DNA from: Alphaproteobacteria bacterium
GTDB lineage: Bacteria > Pseudomonadota > Alphaproteobacteria > Rhodobacterales > Rhodobacteraceae
Assembly (NCBI GenBank): GCA_030429105.1
Contig: JAUIDE010000006.1
Coordinates: forward strand, 23,569-87,568
Direction: 5' to 3'
DNA length: 64,000 nucleotides
Shown here: one piece after another, positions 26,370 through 34,686 of the stretch
Numbering within the stretch: the first letter of the stretch is position 1
How the letters are laid out: every line of letters begins with the position of its first letter
Program-made: the position numbers and the translations under genes
The notes under the pieces: model-generated
Told to the model about the DNA's origin: nothing
Database searches by the model: none
Seen by the model: the letters and a program-made list of their open reading frames with translations, nothing else

Positions 26370-27282
26370 CGCGACAGCCTCGGCGCCCGTCGCCGCCGCG
26401 CCGGCGCATCGCTCGCTCTGGGCCGATGTCTGGCGCCAGTTCCGCGCGCATCGCGGCGCGATGATCGGCGCGGGCGTCTTCGGCTTCATCCTCCTCGCCG
26501 TGATCTTCGGCCCGATGCTCTGGACCATCGACCCCGGCGAGACCAATCTCCGCGCCCGCAACCAGCCGATGAGCTGGGCGCATCCCTTCGGCACGGACAA
26601 TGTGGGGCGGGACATGCTGGCCCAGGTGCTGGCCGGCGGGCGCGTCTCGCTCGCTGTCGGCATCACCGCCATGGCCGTCTCCATGCTGATCGGCGCGGCG
26701 ATCGGCGTCCTCGCCGGCTATTTCCGTCGGCTCGACGGGCCGCTGATGCGGCTTACCGAGCTGTTCCTCGCCCTCCCGATCCTCCCGCTCCTCCTCGTCG
26801 CCATCCTCCTCTTCCGCGACACGCTCCGCGCCAATTTCGGGCCGGAGGCCGGCGTCTTCCTCCTCATCGTCCTCATCATCGGCATCACGAGCTGGATGCA
26901 GACGGCGCGCATCGTGCGCGGCGAGGTGCAGACGCTGAAGGAGCGGGAATTCGTCCTCGCCGCGCAAAGCATCGGCACGAAGGAAGGCCGCGTCATCACG
27001 CGGCACATCCTCCCCAACGTGCTCTCGCCCATCATGGTCTCCGCGACCATCGGCATCGCCGCGGCGATCATCACGGAATCCACGCTCTCCTTCCTAGGCC
27101 TCGGCTTCCCCCCCGATTTCCCGACCTGGGGGCGGCTCCTCTTCGACGGCAAGGATTTCATGACGCGGTCGCCCGGCCGCGTGATCTGGCCGGGGCTGTT
27201 CATCAGCCTGACGGTGCTCTCCGTGAACTTCATCGGAGACGGGCTCCGCGACGCGATGGACCCGCGGATTCGCGGGCGGTAG
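26362..27282 (+). CDS. Peptide-type ABC transporter permease, DppC family
   Basis: Second inner-membrane subunit, 306 residues. Has the N-terminal cytoplasmic stretch and first helix (GAGVFGFILLAVIFGPM), the HPFGTDNVGRDMLAQVL segment diagnostic for DppC/OppC, and the coupling loop REFVLAAQSIGTKEGRVI. It ends SVNFIGDGLRDAMDPRIRGR, the standard family C-terminus. The next gene starts 9 bases on and is likely in the same transcript. Confidence 0.92.
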   Translation: MTDATASAPVAAAPAHRSLWADVWRQFRAHRGAMIGAGVFGFILLAVIFGPMLWTIDPGETNLRARNQPMSWAHPFGTDNVGRDMLAQVLAGGRVSLAVGITAMAVSMLIGAAIGVLAGYFRRLDGPLMRLTELFLALPILPLLLVAILLFRDTLRANFGPEAGVFLLIVLIIGITSWMQTARIVRGEVQTLKEREFVLAAQSIGTKEGRVITRHILPNVLSPIMVSATIGIAAAIITESTLSFLGLGFPPDFPTWGRLLFDGKDFMTRSPGRVIWPGLFISLTVLSVNFIGDGLRDAMDPRIRGR

Positions 27283-27291
27283 GAGGCGCGC

Positions 27292-27666
27292 ATGCACGAC
27301 CATCACCATCACCACGATCATGCCGAGGAAGAGGGCCGCCGCTGGCATGACATGGGCGGCCTCCCGCCCGCCGACCCGTCCATCGACCCGGCGCAGCACG
27401 ATTACGCCCTCTGGGAAAAGCGGGTGGACGCGCTGATGGTGCTCGCCACCTCAAAGGGCCTCTTTACCGTGGACGGCCTCCGCCGCGTTCTGGAGGACAT
27501 GGGCCCGGAGGCGTTCGAGACGCAGAGCTATTACGAGCGCTGGATCCAGGCTGTCACGCAGAACCTGATGGAGGCCGGCGCCTTCACCCCTGGCGAGCTT
27601 GGCGCGAAGATGGCTGAGGTCGAGGCGCGCGGCGAGACCTACGGCGAGTGCTCGCTCGGGCGCTGA
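27292..27666 (+). CDS. Stand-alone protein like the N-terminal domain of nitrile hydratase beta subunit
   Basis: A 124-residue protein that begins with a metal-binding-like run [14 protein letters not shown], then [15 protein letters not shown] and a helical domain with [19 protein letters not shown] and [18 protein letters not shown]. This order (DMGG, then WE at the first helix, YY.RW in the second) matches the N-terminal part of nitrile hydratase or thiocyanate hydrolase beta subunits. The SH3-like C-terminal half is absent and no alpha subunit is near. It sits 9 bases behind the importer permease, so it may act on or carry the imported ligand. Its end overlaps convergent truA by 28 bases. 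Confidence 0.65.
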   Translation: MHDHHHHHDHAEEEGRRWHDMGGLPPADPSIDPAQHDYALWEKRVDALMVLATSKGLFTVDGLRRVLEDMGPEAFETQSYYERWIQAVTQNLMEAGAFTPGELGAKMAEVEARGETYGECSLGR

Positions 27667-28409
27667 ACCCCGTCATATTTCACCGCCACGAGATACAGCC
27701 CCTGCGGCGGCGCGACCGGCCCACAGGCTGACCTGTCCCGCGCTTCAAGCGCGGCGGCCACATCGTTCGGCGCCCATGCGCCGGCCCCGACCCGTTCCAG
27801 CGTGCCGACGAAGCTCCGCACCTGATTGTGGAGGAAGCTCCGCGCCCGCGCGACGATGTGGATCTCCTCCCCCACGCGGCTCACCCGCAGCTCGTCCACC
27901 GTCTTGACCGGGCTCTTCGCCTGGCAGAGCGCGGCGCGGAAGGTGGTAAAGTCATGCCGCCCGACCAGCGCCTGCGCCGCCCTGTGCATCGCCTCCGCGT
28001 CGAGCGGCTGGCGCAGATGCCAGACGCGCCCGCGGTCGAGCGCGGGCGGCGCGCGGCGGTTGAGGATGCGATAGAGATATTCCCGCTCCGTCGCGTCGAA
28101 CCGCGCATGGAACTCCGCCCCCGCCGCCTCCGCCCTGAGGATGGACACGGGCGCGGGGCGGAGGTGGTGGTTCAGCGCCTCCATGAGCCGGAACGGCTCC
28201 CAATCCCGCGAGAGATCGAGATGCGCGACCTGCCCTAGCGCATGGACGCCCGCATCGGTGCGCCCCGCGCCCTGCACATGCGCCGCCTCCCCGGTGAGCC
28301 GGAGAACCGCGTCCTCCAGCGCCTGTTGCGCGGAGGGCCGGTCCGCCTGCCGCTGCCAGCCGGAGAAAGGGGAGCCGTCATATTCGAGGGTCAGGCGGTA
28401 TCGCGGCAT
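27639..28409 (-). CDS. truA: tRNA pseudouridine(38-40) synthase TruA
   Basis: Modifies uridines 38-40 in the tRNA anticodon arm. The catalytic aspartate is D52 in [30 protein letters not shown] opens the fold and [17 protein letters not shown] is the later conserved block. Length is 256 residues. The start at 28409 gives the family N-terminus [12 protein letters not shown]. It lies on the same strand as, and downstream of, the F0 ATP synthase operon, with a GC-rich hairpin between. Confidence 0.95.
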   Translation of the reverse strand: MPRYRLTLEYDGSPFSGWQRQADRPSAQQALEDAVLRLTGEAAHVQGAGRTDAGVHALGQVAHLDLSRDWEPFRLMEALNHHLRPAPVSILRAEAAGAEFHARFDATEREYLYRILNRRAPPALDRGRVWHLRQPLDAEAMHRAAQALVGRHDFTTFRAALCQAKSPVKTVDELRVSRVGEEIHIVARARSFLHNQVRSFVGTLERVGAGAWAPNDVAAALEARDRSACGPVAPPQGLYLVAVKYDGVQRPSEHSP

Positions 28410-28465
28410 GGGCGGGGGATAGCGCGGAGCGCGGATCGGGGAAAGGGGCGGCGGGGAAAGGCGAA

Positions 28466-28491
28466 GGGGCGCGCGATCCCTCGCGCGCCCC
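28466..28491 (-). terminator. Hairpin after the F0 ATP synthase operon
   Basis: Eleven-pair stem GGGGCGCGCGA / TCGCGCGCCCC with a 4-base loop, 22 bases beyond the atpF stop. On the minus strand it is followed by TTCGCCTTTCC, a weak T-run. It probably separates atpF from truA at least partly. Confidence 0.6.
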
Positions 28492-28512
28492 ACCCGTCCC
28501 TCGCGATCGGCC

Positions 28513-29007
28513 TCAGTGCAGCTTGGCCGAAACGTCCTTGATCGCCTGCGCGAGATAGGCTTCCGCCGCCTCGCCCGTCATCTTGCCGGCGATGACCTTG
28601 CCGGCCGCCTCGATTGCGACGGCGACGGCGCGGTCCTTCACCTCACGGATCGCAGCGGCCTCGGCCGAGGCGATCTGCTCGTCGGCCTTCTTCAGCCGCC
28701 GGGCGATGGAGGCTTCGAGCTCGGCGCGGCCCTGTTCGGCGGCGCGGGCCGCCTCGGCGCGGGCGCGGGTCACGATCTCCTGCGCCAGCTCCTCGACCTC
28801 CTTCTGCTTACGCTCGTAGGAGGCGAGGAGCGCCTGCGCCTCCTCACGGAGCCGCCGCGCCTCGTCCAGTTCCTTCGCGATCTTGTCGGCCCGCGCGTCG
28901 AGCATCGCGGCGACCTTGCCGGGCACCTTGAGATAGACGATCAGCGCGATGAAGAGGAGGCTGGAGAGGCCGACCACCAGGTCGCTGTTTCCGAAGAAGC
29001 TCATCAT
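28513..29007 (-). CDS. atpF: ATP synthase F0 subunit b
   Basis: Peripheral stalk subunit of the F-type ATP synthase. A single N-terminal membrane helix ([19 protein letters not shown]) is followed by a long charged helix that dimerises with b'. The 164-residue length is typical. It is separated from the b' gene by 4 bases. Two tandem ATG codons open the gene; the first has TGAGGCG upstream. Confidence 0.95.
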   Translation of the reverse strand: MMSFFGNSDLVVGLSSLLFIALIVYLKVPGKVAAMLDARADKIAKELDEARRLREEAQALLASYERKQKEVEELAQEIVTRARAEAARAAEQGRAELEASIARRLKKADEQIASAEAAAIREVKDRAVAVAIEAAGKVIAGKMTGEAAEAYLAQAIKDVSAKLH

Positions 29008-29011
29008 CGCC

Positions 29012-29593
29012 TCACCTCCCGAGGAGTTCGGAGACGGCGGCGCGCGCCGCCTTGTCGTCGCCCATGCCGGGCGCGACCGCCTCGATAACGGCGCCGGCCG
29101 TGTCCGCCGCGACCTCGCTGACGGCCTCCGCCGCGCTCTCGCCGATCTCTGCGATCCGCTTCTCGCCCTCTGCGGCGCGGGCGGCGATCTCGGCGTCCGC
29201 CTTCGTCACTGCGGCGGCGTAGTCGGCCTGCACGGCGTCCTTCGCCCCCTGCGCGATCTCCTGCGCCTTGGCGCGAGCGTCGGCCAGCGCCTTCTCGTAG
29301 GCGGCCTCCGCCTCCTCCGCCTGCCGGCGGAAGGTCGCGGCGCGGTCGAGATCGTCCTCGATCTTCTCGGAACGCTCCTCCAGCCCCGCGGCGATGCGCG
29401 GGAGGATCACGTTCTTCATCAGGAGAAAGAGCACGACGAGCGAGACGACGAGCCAGAAGATCTGGCTCCCCCAGCTCTCGAAATTGAGCTGCGGCATGCC
29501 GCCCTTCTTCTCGCCCTCGGTCGCCGCAAGGGCGGGGGCGGCGAGAAATGCGGCGCCGCTGGCCATGACGGCCGAAATGCGCATGTGGACCAT
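29012..29593 (-). CDS. atpG: ATP synthase F0 subunit b'
   Basis: Second stalk subunit, as found in alphaproteobacteria, cyanobacteria and chloroplasts. The first 24 residues look like a cleavable or hydrophobic leader (AVMASGAAFLAAPALAA), then the membrane helix IFWLVVSLVVLFLLMKNVILPRI at about 47-69 is split by charged neighbours, then an alanine-rich coiled coil. At 193 residues it is longer than b because of the leader. The gene also goes by atpF' or atpX. A stable hairpin (29613-29641) lies between it and atpE. Confidence 0.93.
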   Translation of the reverse strand: MVHMRISAVMASGAAFLAAPALAATEGEKKGGMPQLNFESWGSQIFWLVVSLVVLFLLMKNVILPRIAAGLEERSEKIEDDLDRAATFRRQAEEAEAAYEKALADARAKAQEIAQGAKDAVQADYAAAVTKADAEIAARAAEGEKRIAEIGESAAEAVSEVAADTAGAVIEAVAPGMGDDKAARAAVSELLGR

Positions 29594-29612
29594 CCGGCCC
29601 TCCCGATCGTTT

Positions 29613-29641
29613 GGGCCGCGCGCCCCGTCGGCGCGCAGCCC
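29613..29641 (-). promoter_or_regulatory. Intercistronic hairpin between atpE and atpG
   Basis: GGGC-C-GCGCGCC pairs with GGCGCGC-A-GCCC around a 5-base loop (11 pairs with one mismatch). It follows the c-subunit gene in the transcript, without a T-run. Such structures often protect the atpE message, since ring subunits are needed in many copies. Confidence 0.5.
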
Positions 29642-29664
29642 TGTCGCCTTGGAAATGTCCGCCG

Positions 29665-29904
29665 TCAGACGGCGAACATCAGCAGCAGCGCGATCAGGAA
29701 GCCGAAGATGCCGAGCGCCTCGGCGAAGGCGATGCCGAGGAACATGGTCGCCGTCTGGCCCGCGGCCGCGGCGGGGTTGCGCAGCGCGCCGGCGAGGTAG
29801 TTGCCGACGACGTTCCCCACGCCGATGCCGGCGCCGGCCATCGCGGTGCAGGCCAGGCCCGCGCCGATATACTTGCCCAGGAGGGCCGCAGCTTCAGCTT
29901 CCAT
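29665..29904 (-). CDS. atpE: ATP synthase F0 subunit c
   Basis: Proteolipid that forms the rotor ring. The 79 residues make two membrane helices; the first has the [16 protein letters not shown] glycine pattern and the second holds E62 in [15 protein letters not shown] as the proton carrier. The loop RNPAA contacts the gamma/epsilon stalk. The residues around E62 are those of proton-coupled, not sodium-coupled, rings. Confidence 0.97.
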   Translation of the reverse strand: MEAEAAALLGKYIGAGLACTAMAGAGIGVGNVVGNYLAGALRNPAAAAGQTATMFLGIAFAEALGIFGFLIALLLMFAV

Positions 29905-29943
29905 CTTTCGTCTCCTTGAATGGATGGATTGGGATGCGCCCGC

Positions 29944-30705
29944 TCAGTGGTGCGAGTGGAGCGCGTCGTTGAGATAGATGCAGGTGAGGATCGAGAAGAT
30001 GTAGGCCTGCACCACGGATACGAGGAGTTCGAGCGCCGTCATCCCCATCATGCCGACGATGGGCAGCACTACGAGCGGGCCGAGCCCGGCGGCGACGATC
30101 ATCGCCGCCAGCCCCGCGAAGACCTTCAGCACCGCATGGCCCGCCATCATGTTGCCGGCGAGACGGATCGAGTGGCTGAGCGGCCGCACGAAGAAGGAGA
30201 TGACCTCGATCACGGCGAGCACGGGGCGGAGCGCGGGCGGCGCGCTCGTCACCCAGAACATGCCGAAGAAGCCGATCCCCTGCCGCATCACGCCGATGAC
30301 GATGACCGAACAGAAGACGGCGAGCGCGAGCACGCCCGTCACCGCCACATGGCTCGTCGTCGTGAACGAACCCGGGATCATGCCGAGCAGGTTCGAGAAT
30401 AGGATGAACATGAAGAGCGTGAAGATGTAGGGGAAGAACTTCACCCCCTCATGGCCCAGCACGTCCGTGCACATCTGGCGGATGAAGCCGTAGAGGATCT
30501 CCGCCACCGAGGTCATCCGGGTCGGCACGAGGTTTCGCCCGCGCCCGCCGAGGAGCAGGAGCGTGGCGACGGCGGCGACGGCGAGCGCCATCCAGAGCGT
30601 CGAGTTGGTGATCGTGAAGAGGCCAAGCTCGTCTCCGAAGAGCGGCTTGATCTCGAACTGGTGCATGGGGTCGATGACAACCTTGCCGTCAGGTCCCGTC
30701 GCCAT
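29944..30705 (-). CDS. atpB: ATP synthase F0 subunit a
   Basis: Stator channel subunit of 253 residues. It starts with QFEIKPLFG, a feature of alphaproteobacterial subunit a, and has the essential arginine in [15 protein letters not shown]. Five to six membrane helices are visible. It overlaps atpI by 17 bases (30689-30705) and precedes atpE by 39 bases. The F1 genes are not in this window, as in other Rhodobacterales where F0 and F1 operons are separate. Confidence 0.97.
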   Translation of the reverse strand: MATGPDGKVVIDPMHQFEIKPLFGDELGLFTITNSTLWMALAVAAVATLLLLGGRGRNLVPTRMTSVAEILYGFIRQMCTDVLGHEGVKFFPYIFTLFMFILFSNLLGMIPGSFTTTSHVAVTGVLALAVFCSVIVIGVMRQGIGFFGMFWVTSAPPALRPVLAVIEVISFFVRPLSHSIRLAGNMMAGHAVLKVFAGLAAMIVAAGLGPLVVLPIVGMMGMTALELLVSVVQAYIFSILTCIYLNDALHSHH

Positions 30706-31039
30706 GATCTTCCCTTCTCTTCTCCGGCGCGCTGTGCGCCGGATGGTCCTTCTCGTAGTCCCGCGCCGAGCCCAGCATCACGCGGACGCCGGCGGCGAAA
30801 CCGAACATCGTCATGACGATCAGGAAGAGGGGCAGGGTGCCGAAAAGGCTGTCCATCCCCCATCCGAGCCCCGCGCCGACGAGAATGCCGGTCACCAGGT
30901 CGATCGTCATGCGCCAGCCGAACCCGGCGGCGGAAAACTTGCCCTTCGGCGCGGGCGGCGGCGGTTTCCGCGCCTCGCGCGCCGCCTCGATCCGCGCGGC
31001 GAGGGATTTGAGGGGGTCATCCGGGGGTCGCGTCGTCAC
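30689..31039 (-). CDS. atpI: ATP synthase assembly protein AtpI
   Basis: Small membrane protein that helps assemble the c-ring. The 116 residues have a charged N-terminus ([19 protein letters not shown]) and two membrane helices with [20 protein letters not shown] and the second ending [13 protein letters not shown]. The GTG at 31039 is chosen because GGAGG lies 9 bases upstream and the longer ORF is not family-like. It leads the F0 operon. Confidence 0.9.
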   Translation of the reverse strand: MTTRPPDDPLKSLAARIEAAREARKPPPPAPKGKFSAAGFGWRMTIDLVTGILVGAGLGWGMDSLFGTLPLFLIVMTMFGFAAGVRVMLGSARDYEKDHPAHSAPEKRREDHGDGT

Positions 31040-31235
31040 GTCGCGCCGCCTCCGCTCGCCTCTGGGGCCTCTCCTCGCCGGGGCGGACATTAGGCCGGCC
31101 GGGTGCGCTGCGTCAATGCCGCATGCGGATTTGGCGAAAAGCCTCAAGTATATGAAATCAATATGCAATACCTTGCCTGCGACAGGCCGGCGCAGGGGCG
31201 GCGCAGAATCGCCCTTGCGGCGGCGCGAACAAACC

Positions 31236-31249
31236 ATACCATACGGTAT
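31236..31249. promoter_or_regulatory. Palindromic operator-like site before the TetR gene
   Basis: ATACC-ATAC-GGTAT, a 14-base inverted repeat 27 bases before the TetR-family start. The position and the length fit self-repression by a TetR dimer. It lies in an AT-richer patch that also holds CAATACC at 31165, a possible second half site. Confidence 0.5.
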
Positions 31250-31276
31250 TGCACGAACGGAGCCGGAGGAACACGA

Positions 31277-31720
31277 ATGGCGCGCCTCGGGCGGGAGGAC
31301 TGGCTGGCGCTCGGGCGCTTGGCGCTGGAGGAGGAGGGGCCTCCGGGCCTGACGGTCGAGTCGCTGACCCGCCGGGCGGCCCGCACCCGCGGCTCCTTCT
31401 ACCACCACTTCGAGAGCCAGGGCGCCTTCCTCCGCGCGCTGGCGGAGGAATGGGCCGCGTCGGGGGGCGAGGGGCTGGCGGCGGAGCGCGGCCTCAGGCC
31501 TATCCCCGAGGCGGCGGAGGCCGTCGCCGCCGCCGACGCCGCCCGCCTCGCCCGGTTCCGCGCCGCGCTCCCCGCGCCGGGCCCGGAGGCCGGGGCCTAT
31601 GCCGAAATCGCCCTCGCCCTCCGCCTCGGCGCCGTGCTCATGCCCGCGATGAATGAGGCGCGGCTCGCCGAACTTCAGGCCCTCCTCGCCGCGATGGTCG
31701 AGGCGCACTGGCACGAATGA
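31277..31720 (+). CDS. TetR family transcriptional regulator
   Basis: Short TetR-type repressor of 147 residues. The N-terminal helix-turn-helix is LTVESLTRRAARTRGSFYHHFESQGAF split over residues 25-50; GSFYHHF is the recognition-helix signature. The C-terminal ligand domain is short and alanine-rich, which gives no hint of the inducer. The ATG at 31277 has GGAGGA upstream. A palindrome in front suggests self-control, and the divergent atpI start means the site might also affect the F0 operon. Confidence 0.85.
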   Translation: MARLGREDWLALGRLALEEEGPPGLTVESLTRRAARTRGSFYHHFESQGAFLRALAEEWAASGGEGLAAERGLRPIPEAAEAVAAADAARLARFRAALPAPGPEAGAYAEIALALRLGAVLMPAMNEARLAELQALLAAMVEAHWHE

Positions 31721-31726
31721 GCCGCC

Positions 31727-32197
31727 CTAAAGCGGCAGCGCCGTCGAGTATTTCAGCTCCTTGAGCGAGAAGGAGCTGGAAGCCGACGCGACGGAGGGAT
31801 GCGCGAGCAGCCGCTCCATCAGGAACGCCTCATACTCCGCCACGCCCGCCACGCGGATCTTCAGTAGGTAGTCCCGCCCGCCCGCGGTCGAATGGCATTC
31901 CATCACCTCCTCCGCCGCGGCGACGAAGCGCTCGAACGTCGCCCGCTTCTCCCCCGCATGATCGCGCAGCGTCACGTCCGCGAAGACGCAGAGCCCCCGA
32001 CCGGCCTTCGCCGGGTCGAGGAGCGCGACCCGGGCGCGGATCAACCCCGCCTCCTCCAGCGCCTTCACCCGCCGCCAGGCCGAGGCGGGGGAGAGCCCGG
32101 CCGCCTCCGCCAGCCGCTCCAGCGTCGCCCCCGATTCGGCCTGCAGCCGGCGCAGGAGCGCGCGGTCGGCCGGCGAGAGGGGGATTTCTTCGCTCAT
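31727..32197 (-). CDS. Lrp/AsnC family transcriptional regulator
   Basis: Amino-acid-sensing regulator of 156 residues. Winged HTH at 8-60 (LLRRLQAESGATLERLAEAAGLSPASAWRRVKALEEAG in parts) and a C-terminal RAM domain with VMECHSTAGGRDYLLKIRV. It is divergent from the phenylalanine hydroxylase gene with 109 bases between them, so it is a good candidate for control of that gene in response to phenylalanine or tyrosine. The sequence CGAAAGGATTTCG at 32211 in the gap is a partial palindrome that could be its site. Confidence 0.9.
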   Translation of the reverse strand: MSEEIPLSPADRALLRRLQAESGATLERLAEAAGLSPASAWRRVKALEEAGLIRARVALLDPAKAGRGLCVFADVTLRDHAGEKRATFERFVAAAEEVMECHSTAGGRDYLLKIRVAGVAEYEAFLMERLLAHPSVASASSSFSLKELKYSTALPL

Positions 32198-32306
32198 TTT
32201 AGCCTACTCGAAAGGATTTCGCGCAGCATGCCTCAAGTGCGATCGGTTTGAAAAGAATTTCCGCCGCTTTCGCGGCACTCTCCCCGAAAGCCAGAGGAGA
32301 GACGCC

Positions 32307-33173
32307 ATGCCAGCCGAACCCGCCCGCATCCGCCGCGAGACCGGCCCCGTCGCCGCCGATTTCACCATCGACCAGCGCTGGAGCGCCTATTCCCCCGAGG
32401 AGCACGCGCGGTGGGACGCGCTGACGGCCCGCATGATGCGCCTCCTCCCCGGCCGCGCCTCCGCCGCCTTCCTGAAGGCGACGGAGAGCCTCTCCCTCTC
32501 CGAAGGCGGCATCCCCGATCTCGAGCGCCTGTCGGACCGGCTTGAGGCGCGGACGGGCTGGCGCGTCGTCGGCGTGCCGGGCCTCGTGCCGGACGAGGTG
32601 TTCTTCGACCATCTCGCCAACCGCCGCTTCCCCGCCGGCTGCTTCATCCGCGACGAGGACGAGATGGATTACATCGAAGAGCCCGACATCTTCCATGACG
32701 TCTTCGGCCATGTCCCGCTCCTCGCCGATCCGGCCTACGCCGCCTTCATCAAGGCCTATGGCGAGGGCGGCCTCCGCGCCCTGAAGATCGGGCGGCTGAC
32801 CGAACTCGCCCGGCTCTACTGGCACACGATCGAATTCGGCCTCGTGCGCGAGGCGGAGGGGCTTCGCATCTTCGGCGCCGGGATCATGTCCTCCCCGTCC
32901 GAAACGGTCTTCGCGCTGGAGGACGCTTCGCCGAACCGGATCGAGTTCGACCTCGAACGCGTCATGCGCACCGAGTACCGGATCGACGATCGGCAGCAGA
33001 CCTATTTCGTGATCGAGAGCTTCGAGGCCCTTCTCGAAGCCGCGATGGCGGATTTCGGCCCGCTATACGCCCGGCTGGCGGATGGCGCCGCCTTCCGCCC
33101 CGGCGAGATCGCGGCGGGGGACAGGGTGGTCCATCGAGGCACGATGGCGGCCTTCGGCGCGAAGGCGGCCTGA
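32307..33173 (+). CDS. phhA: Phenylalanine 4-monooxygenase
   Basis: Iron- and pterin-dependent enzyme that converts phenylalanine to tyrosine. Iron ligands are H130 and H135 in IFHDVFGHVPLL and E176 in YWHTIEFGLV. The 288-residue length is that of bacterial monomeric enzymes without a regulatory domain. It starts after AGAGGAGAG. The adjacent Lrp-type gene is a likely regulator; no pterin carbinolamine dehydratase gene is nearby. Confidence 0.96.
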   Translation: MPAEPARIRRETGPVAADFTIDQRWSAYSPEEHARWDALTARMMRLLPGRASAAFLKATESLSLSEGGIPDLERLSDRLEARTGWRVVGVPGLVPDEVFFDHLANRRFPAGCFIRDEDEMDYIEEPDIFHDVFGHVPLLADPAYAAFIKAYGEGGLRALKIGRLTELARLYWHTIEFGLVREAEGLRIFGAGIMSSPSETVFALEDASPNRIEFDLERVMRTEYRIDDRQQTYFVIESFEALLEAAMADFGPLYARLADGAAFRPGEIAAGDRVVHRGTMAAFGAKAA

Positions 33174-33178
33174 ACTTC

Positions 33179-33194
33179 CTCACGAAGTCGTGAG
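33179..33194. promoter_or_regulatory. Perfect inverted repeat before a lipoprotein gene
   Basis: CTCACGA-AG-TCGTGAG, with 7-base arms and a 2-base centre, just after the phhA stop and 46 bases before the lipoprotein start. The spacing is too tight for an RNA hairpin, so a protein-binding site is more likely. No partner is known. Confidence 0.35.
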
Positions 33195-33239
33195 CGCCCG
33201 CGCCTCGCCCGCCCCGGGCGGGGCGCCAGCTATTGCGGC

Positions 33240-33512
33240 ATGACCAGATTCGCCCCGCCGCTTCTCGCGCTCGCCCTCGCCGCCTGTTCCGGCGCGCCCG
33301 GCGTCAGCGTCGCGCCGGACGGAGCGATCAGCCGAAACACCTGCAACACGCTGGACTGGCGCGCGGTGGGCTTCAACCACGGCTATCGCGGGCTCGATCC
33401 GGAGGCGTCCTTCACGATGATGGAGAACCGCTGCGCCGGGCACGGCTTCCATGCGGACCGGGACGGGTATTTCGAGGGCCACGCCGCCGGAACGGCGCGG
33501 GCCGGCGGCTGA
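33240..33512 (+). CDS. Small lipoprotein with DUF2799-like domain
   Basis: A 90-residue protein with a lipobox LALAACSG (cysteine at residue 16), so it is probably anchored to the outer membrane. The mature part has NTLDWRAVGFNHGYRG and RDGYFEGHAAGTA, the repeated D(W/Y)xxxGxxxG pattern of DUF2799 proteins, in shortened form. The function is unknown. A hairpin just past its stop serves as terminator for the convergent cold-shock gene. Confidence 0.7.
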   Translation: MTRFAPPLLALALAACSGAPGVSVAPDGAISRNTCNTLDWRAVGFNHGYRGLDPEASFTMMENRCAGHGFHADRDGYFEGHAAGTARAGG

Positions 33513-33519
33513 GGGCAAA

Positions 33520-33546
33520 GAAAAACGCCGCCCCGGAGGGGCGGCG
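33520..33546 (-). terminator. Intrinsic terminator of the cold-shock gene
   Basis: Nine-pair stem CGCCGCCCC / GGGGCGGCG with a 3-base loop. On the minus strand it is followed by TTTTTCTTT, a proper T-run, 22 bases after the cold-shock stop. On the plus strand the following CTCTTTC is weaker but may also stop lipoprotein transcripts. Confidence 0.88.
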
Positions 33547-33567
33547 CTCTTTCGGCGAAAGCCGAAT

Positions 33568-33774
33568 TCAGCCGGAGATCGAGCTGACGGCGGTCTTGCC
33601 GCTGCGCTTGTCGATCTCGGTCTCGAACGTGACCTTCTGGCCTTCCTTGAGCGAGCGCATGCCCGCGCGCTCCAGCGCGGTGGCGTGGACGAACACGTCC
33701 TTGCCGCCGTCATCCGGCTGGATGAAGCCGTAGCCCTTGGTCTCGTTGTAGAATTTCACGGTTCCGGTCGTCAT
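33568..33774 (-). CDS. Cold-shock domain protein, CspA family
   Basis: RNA-binding single cold-shock domain of 68 residues. RNP1 is [10 protein letters not shown] and RNP2 is DVFVHATAL, both intact. Members act as RNA chaperones and are often induced by cold or growth changes. The 165-base leader between this gene and the sseB end contains two small hairpins, CGGGT-cgaa-ACCCG at 33854 and AGTCCAG/CTGGACT at 33884, which could be part of a structured 5' UTR. Confidence 0.96.
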   Translation of the reverse strand: MTTGTVKFYNETKGYGFIQPDDGGKDVFVHATALERAGMRSLKEGQKVTFETEIDKRSGKTAVSSISG

Positions 33775-33939
33775 TGGGTCGTCCTCTAGTCGCGCCTGCC
33801 GCGGGATTGCGGCTTTGCGGCGCAGTCCGATCTAGGAAACCCAACTCCTCCCGCGGGTCGAAACCCGTGCGTCATCGTCAGATAGTCCAGCCATCGTCTG
33901 GACTCTCCTTATCCGAAACCGGGCCGGAAAACAAGGCGA

Positions 33940-34686
33940 TCACCGGAGCTTCGGCGGCCCCGCCAGCGGCGCGGGCGGTTGCGGGGCCGCCGGCTCGAAG
34001 CCGAAGCCGACCCGCCGCGCCGCCTCCAGCCGCCGGTCCCCCTCGTCCAGCACGGCGATGGCGAAGGCCGCCCGCTCCCCGCCGGCGAAGCGCGCCGTCT
34101 CCGCCAGCGCCGCCACCGCCGCGCGTTCCGCCGCCGGCTCCGCCAGCCGGAGGCAGAGCAGCAATCCCTCCCCCTCCGCCCCGCAGAGCCAGGCCTCCGC
34201 CAGCGCCGGCCCGAGCCCGGCGAGCCGCGCGTCTATCCGCGCGAGAAGGTCGGGCTCCGCCCCGAACGGCTTCGTCAGCGTCACGCCGTCGCCCCGCGCC
34301 GCCTCGATCGGCTGGCGCAGCGCCTCCGCCGCCCATGCGAGGGCGGAGAGCGGCAGCACCGTGGCCGAGGGCGCATCGCCGAGATTGAGGCCGAGCTGCG
34401 CGCCGGCGCCCGCGCACATCTCCGCCAGCGCCCGCCCCGAAAGCGTCAGATGCGCAGCCTCGTCCCCCATGAAGGAAGCGAGCCGCGCCTCCGTGTCGAA
34501 GGCGAGCGCCGTCTCCGCTCCCTCCACGGGGAAAGTGAGCGGCCGCGGCGCTTCGTCTGAGAGCGTCGCCGGGTCGATGGCGAGGAAGAGCTCCGTCGCC
34601 GCGAAGATCTCCCAGAACCGCGCCGTCTCCGCATCGCCCCCCGCCTCGGAGGCCGCCCAGGCCCGGTCCAGAACCGTCTCCGTCAC
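33940..34686 (-). CDS. SseB family protein
   Basis: Protein of 248 residues with an SseB N-terminal domain: ATELFLAIDPATL, PLTFPVEGAETALAFDTEARLASF and LSGRALAEMCAGAGAQLGLNLG match the family's strand pattern. The C-terminal half is alanine-rich with LDEGDRRLEAARRVGFGF, as in related alphaproteobacterial proteins. The function is unclear; Salmonella SseB is a type III translocon part, but this family is broader. GTG at 34686 is chosen because GGAGG precedes it and it overlaps the hydrolase stop (GTGA). Confidence 0.72.
   Translation of the reverse strand: MTETVLDRAWAASEAGGDAETARFWEIFAATELFLAIDPATLSDEAPRPLTFPVEGAETALAFDTEARLASFMGDEAAHLTLSGRALAEMCAGAGAQLGLNLGDAPSATVLPLSALAWAAEALRQPIEAARGDGVTLTKPFGAEPDLLARIDARLAGLGPALAEAWLCGAEGEGLLLCLRLAEPAAERAAVAALAETARFAGGERAAFAIAVLDEGDRRLEAARRVGFGFEPAAPQPPAPLAGPPKLR

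Noticed and set aside
33940..34686. Type III secretion assignment of the SseB-like protein
   Set aside because: No secretion apparatus genes are nearby, and the SseB domain name covers many unrelated housekeeping proteins.
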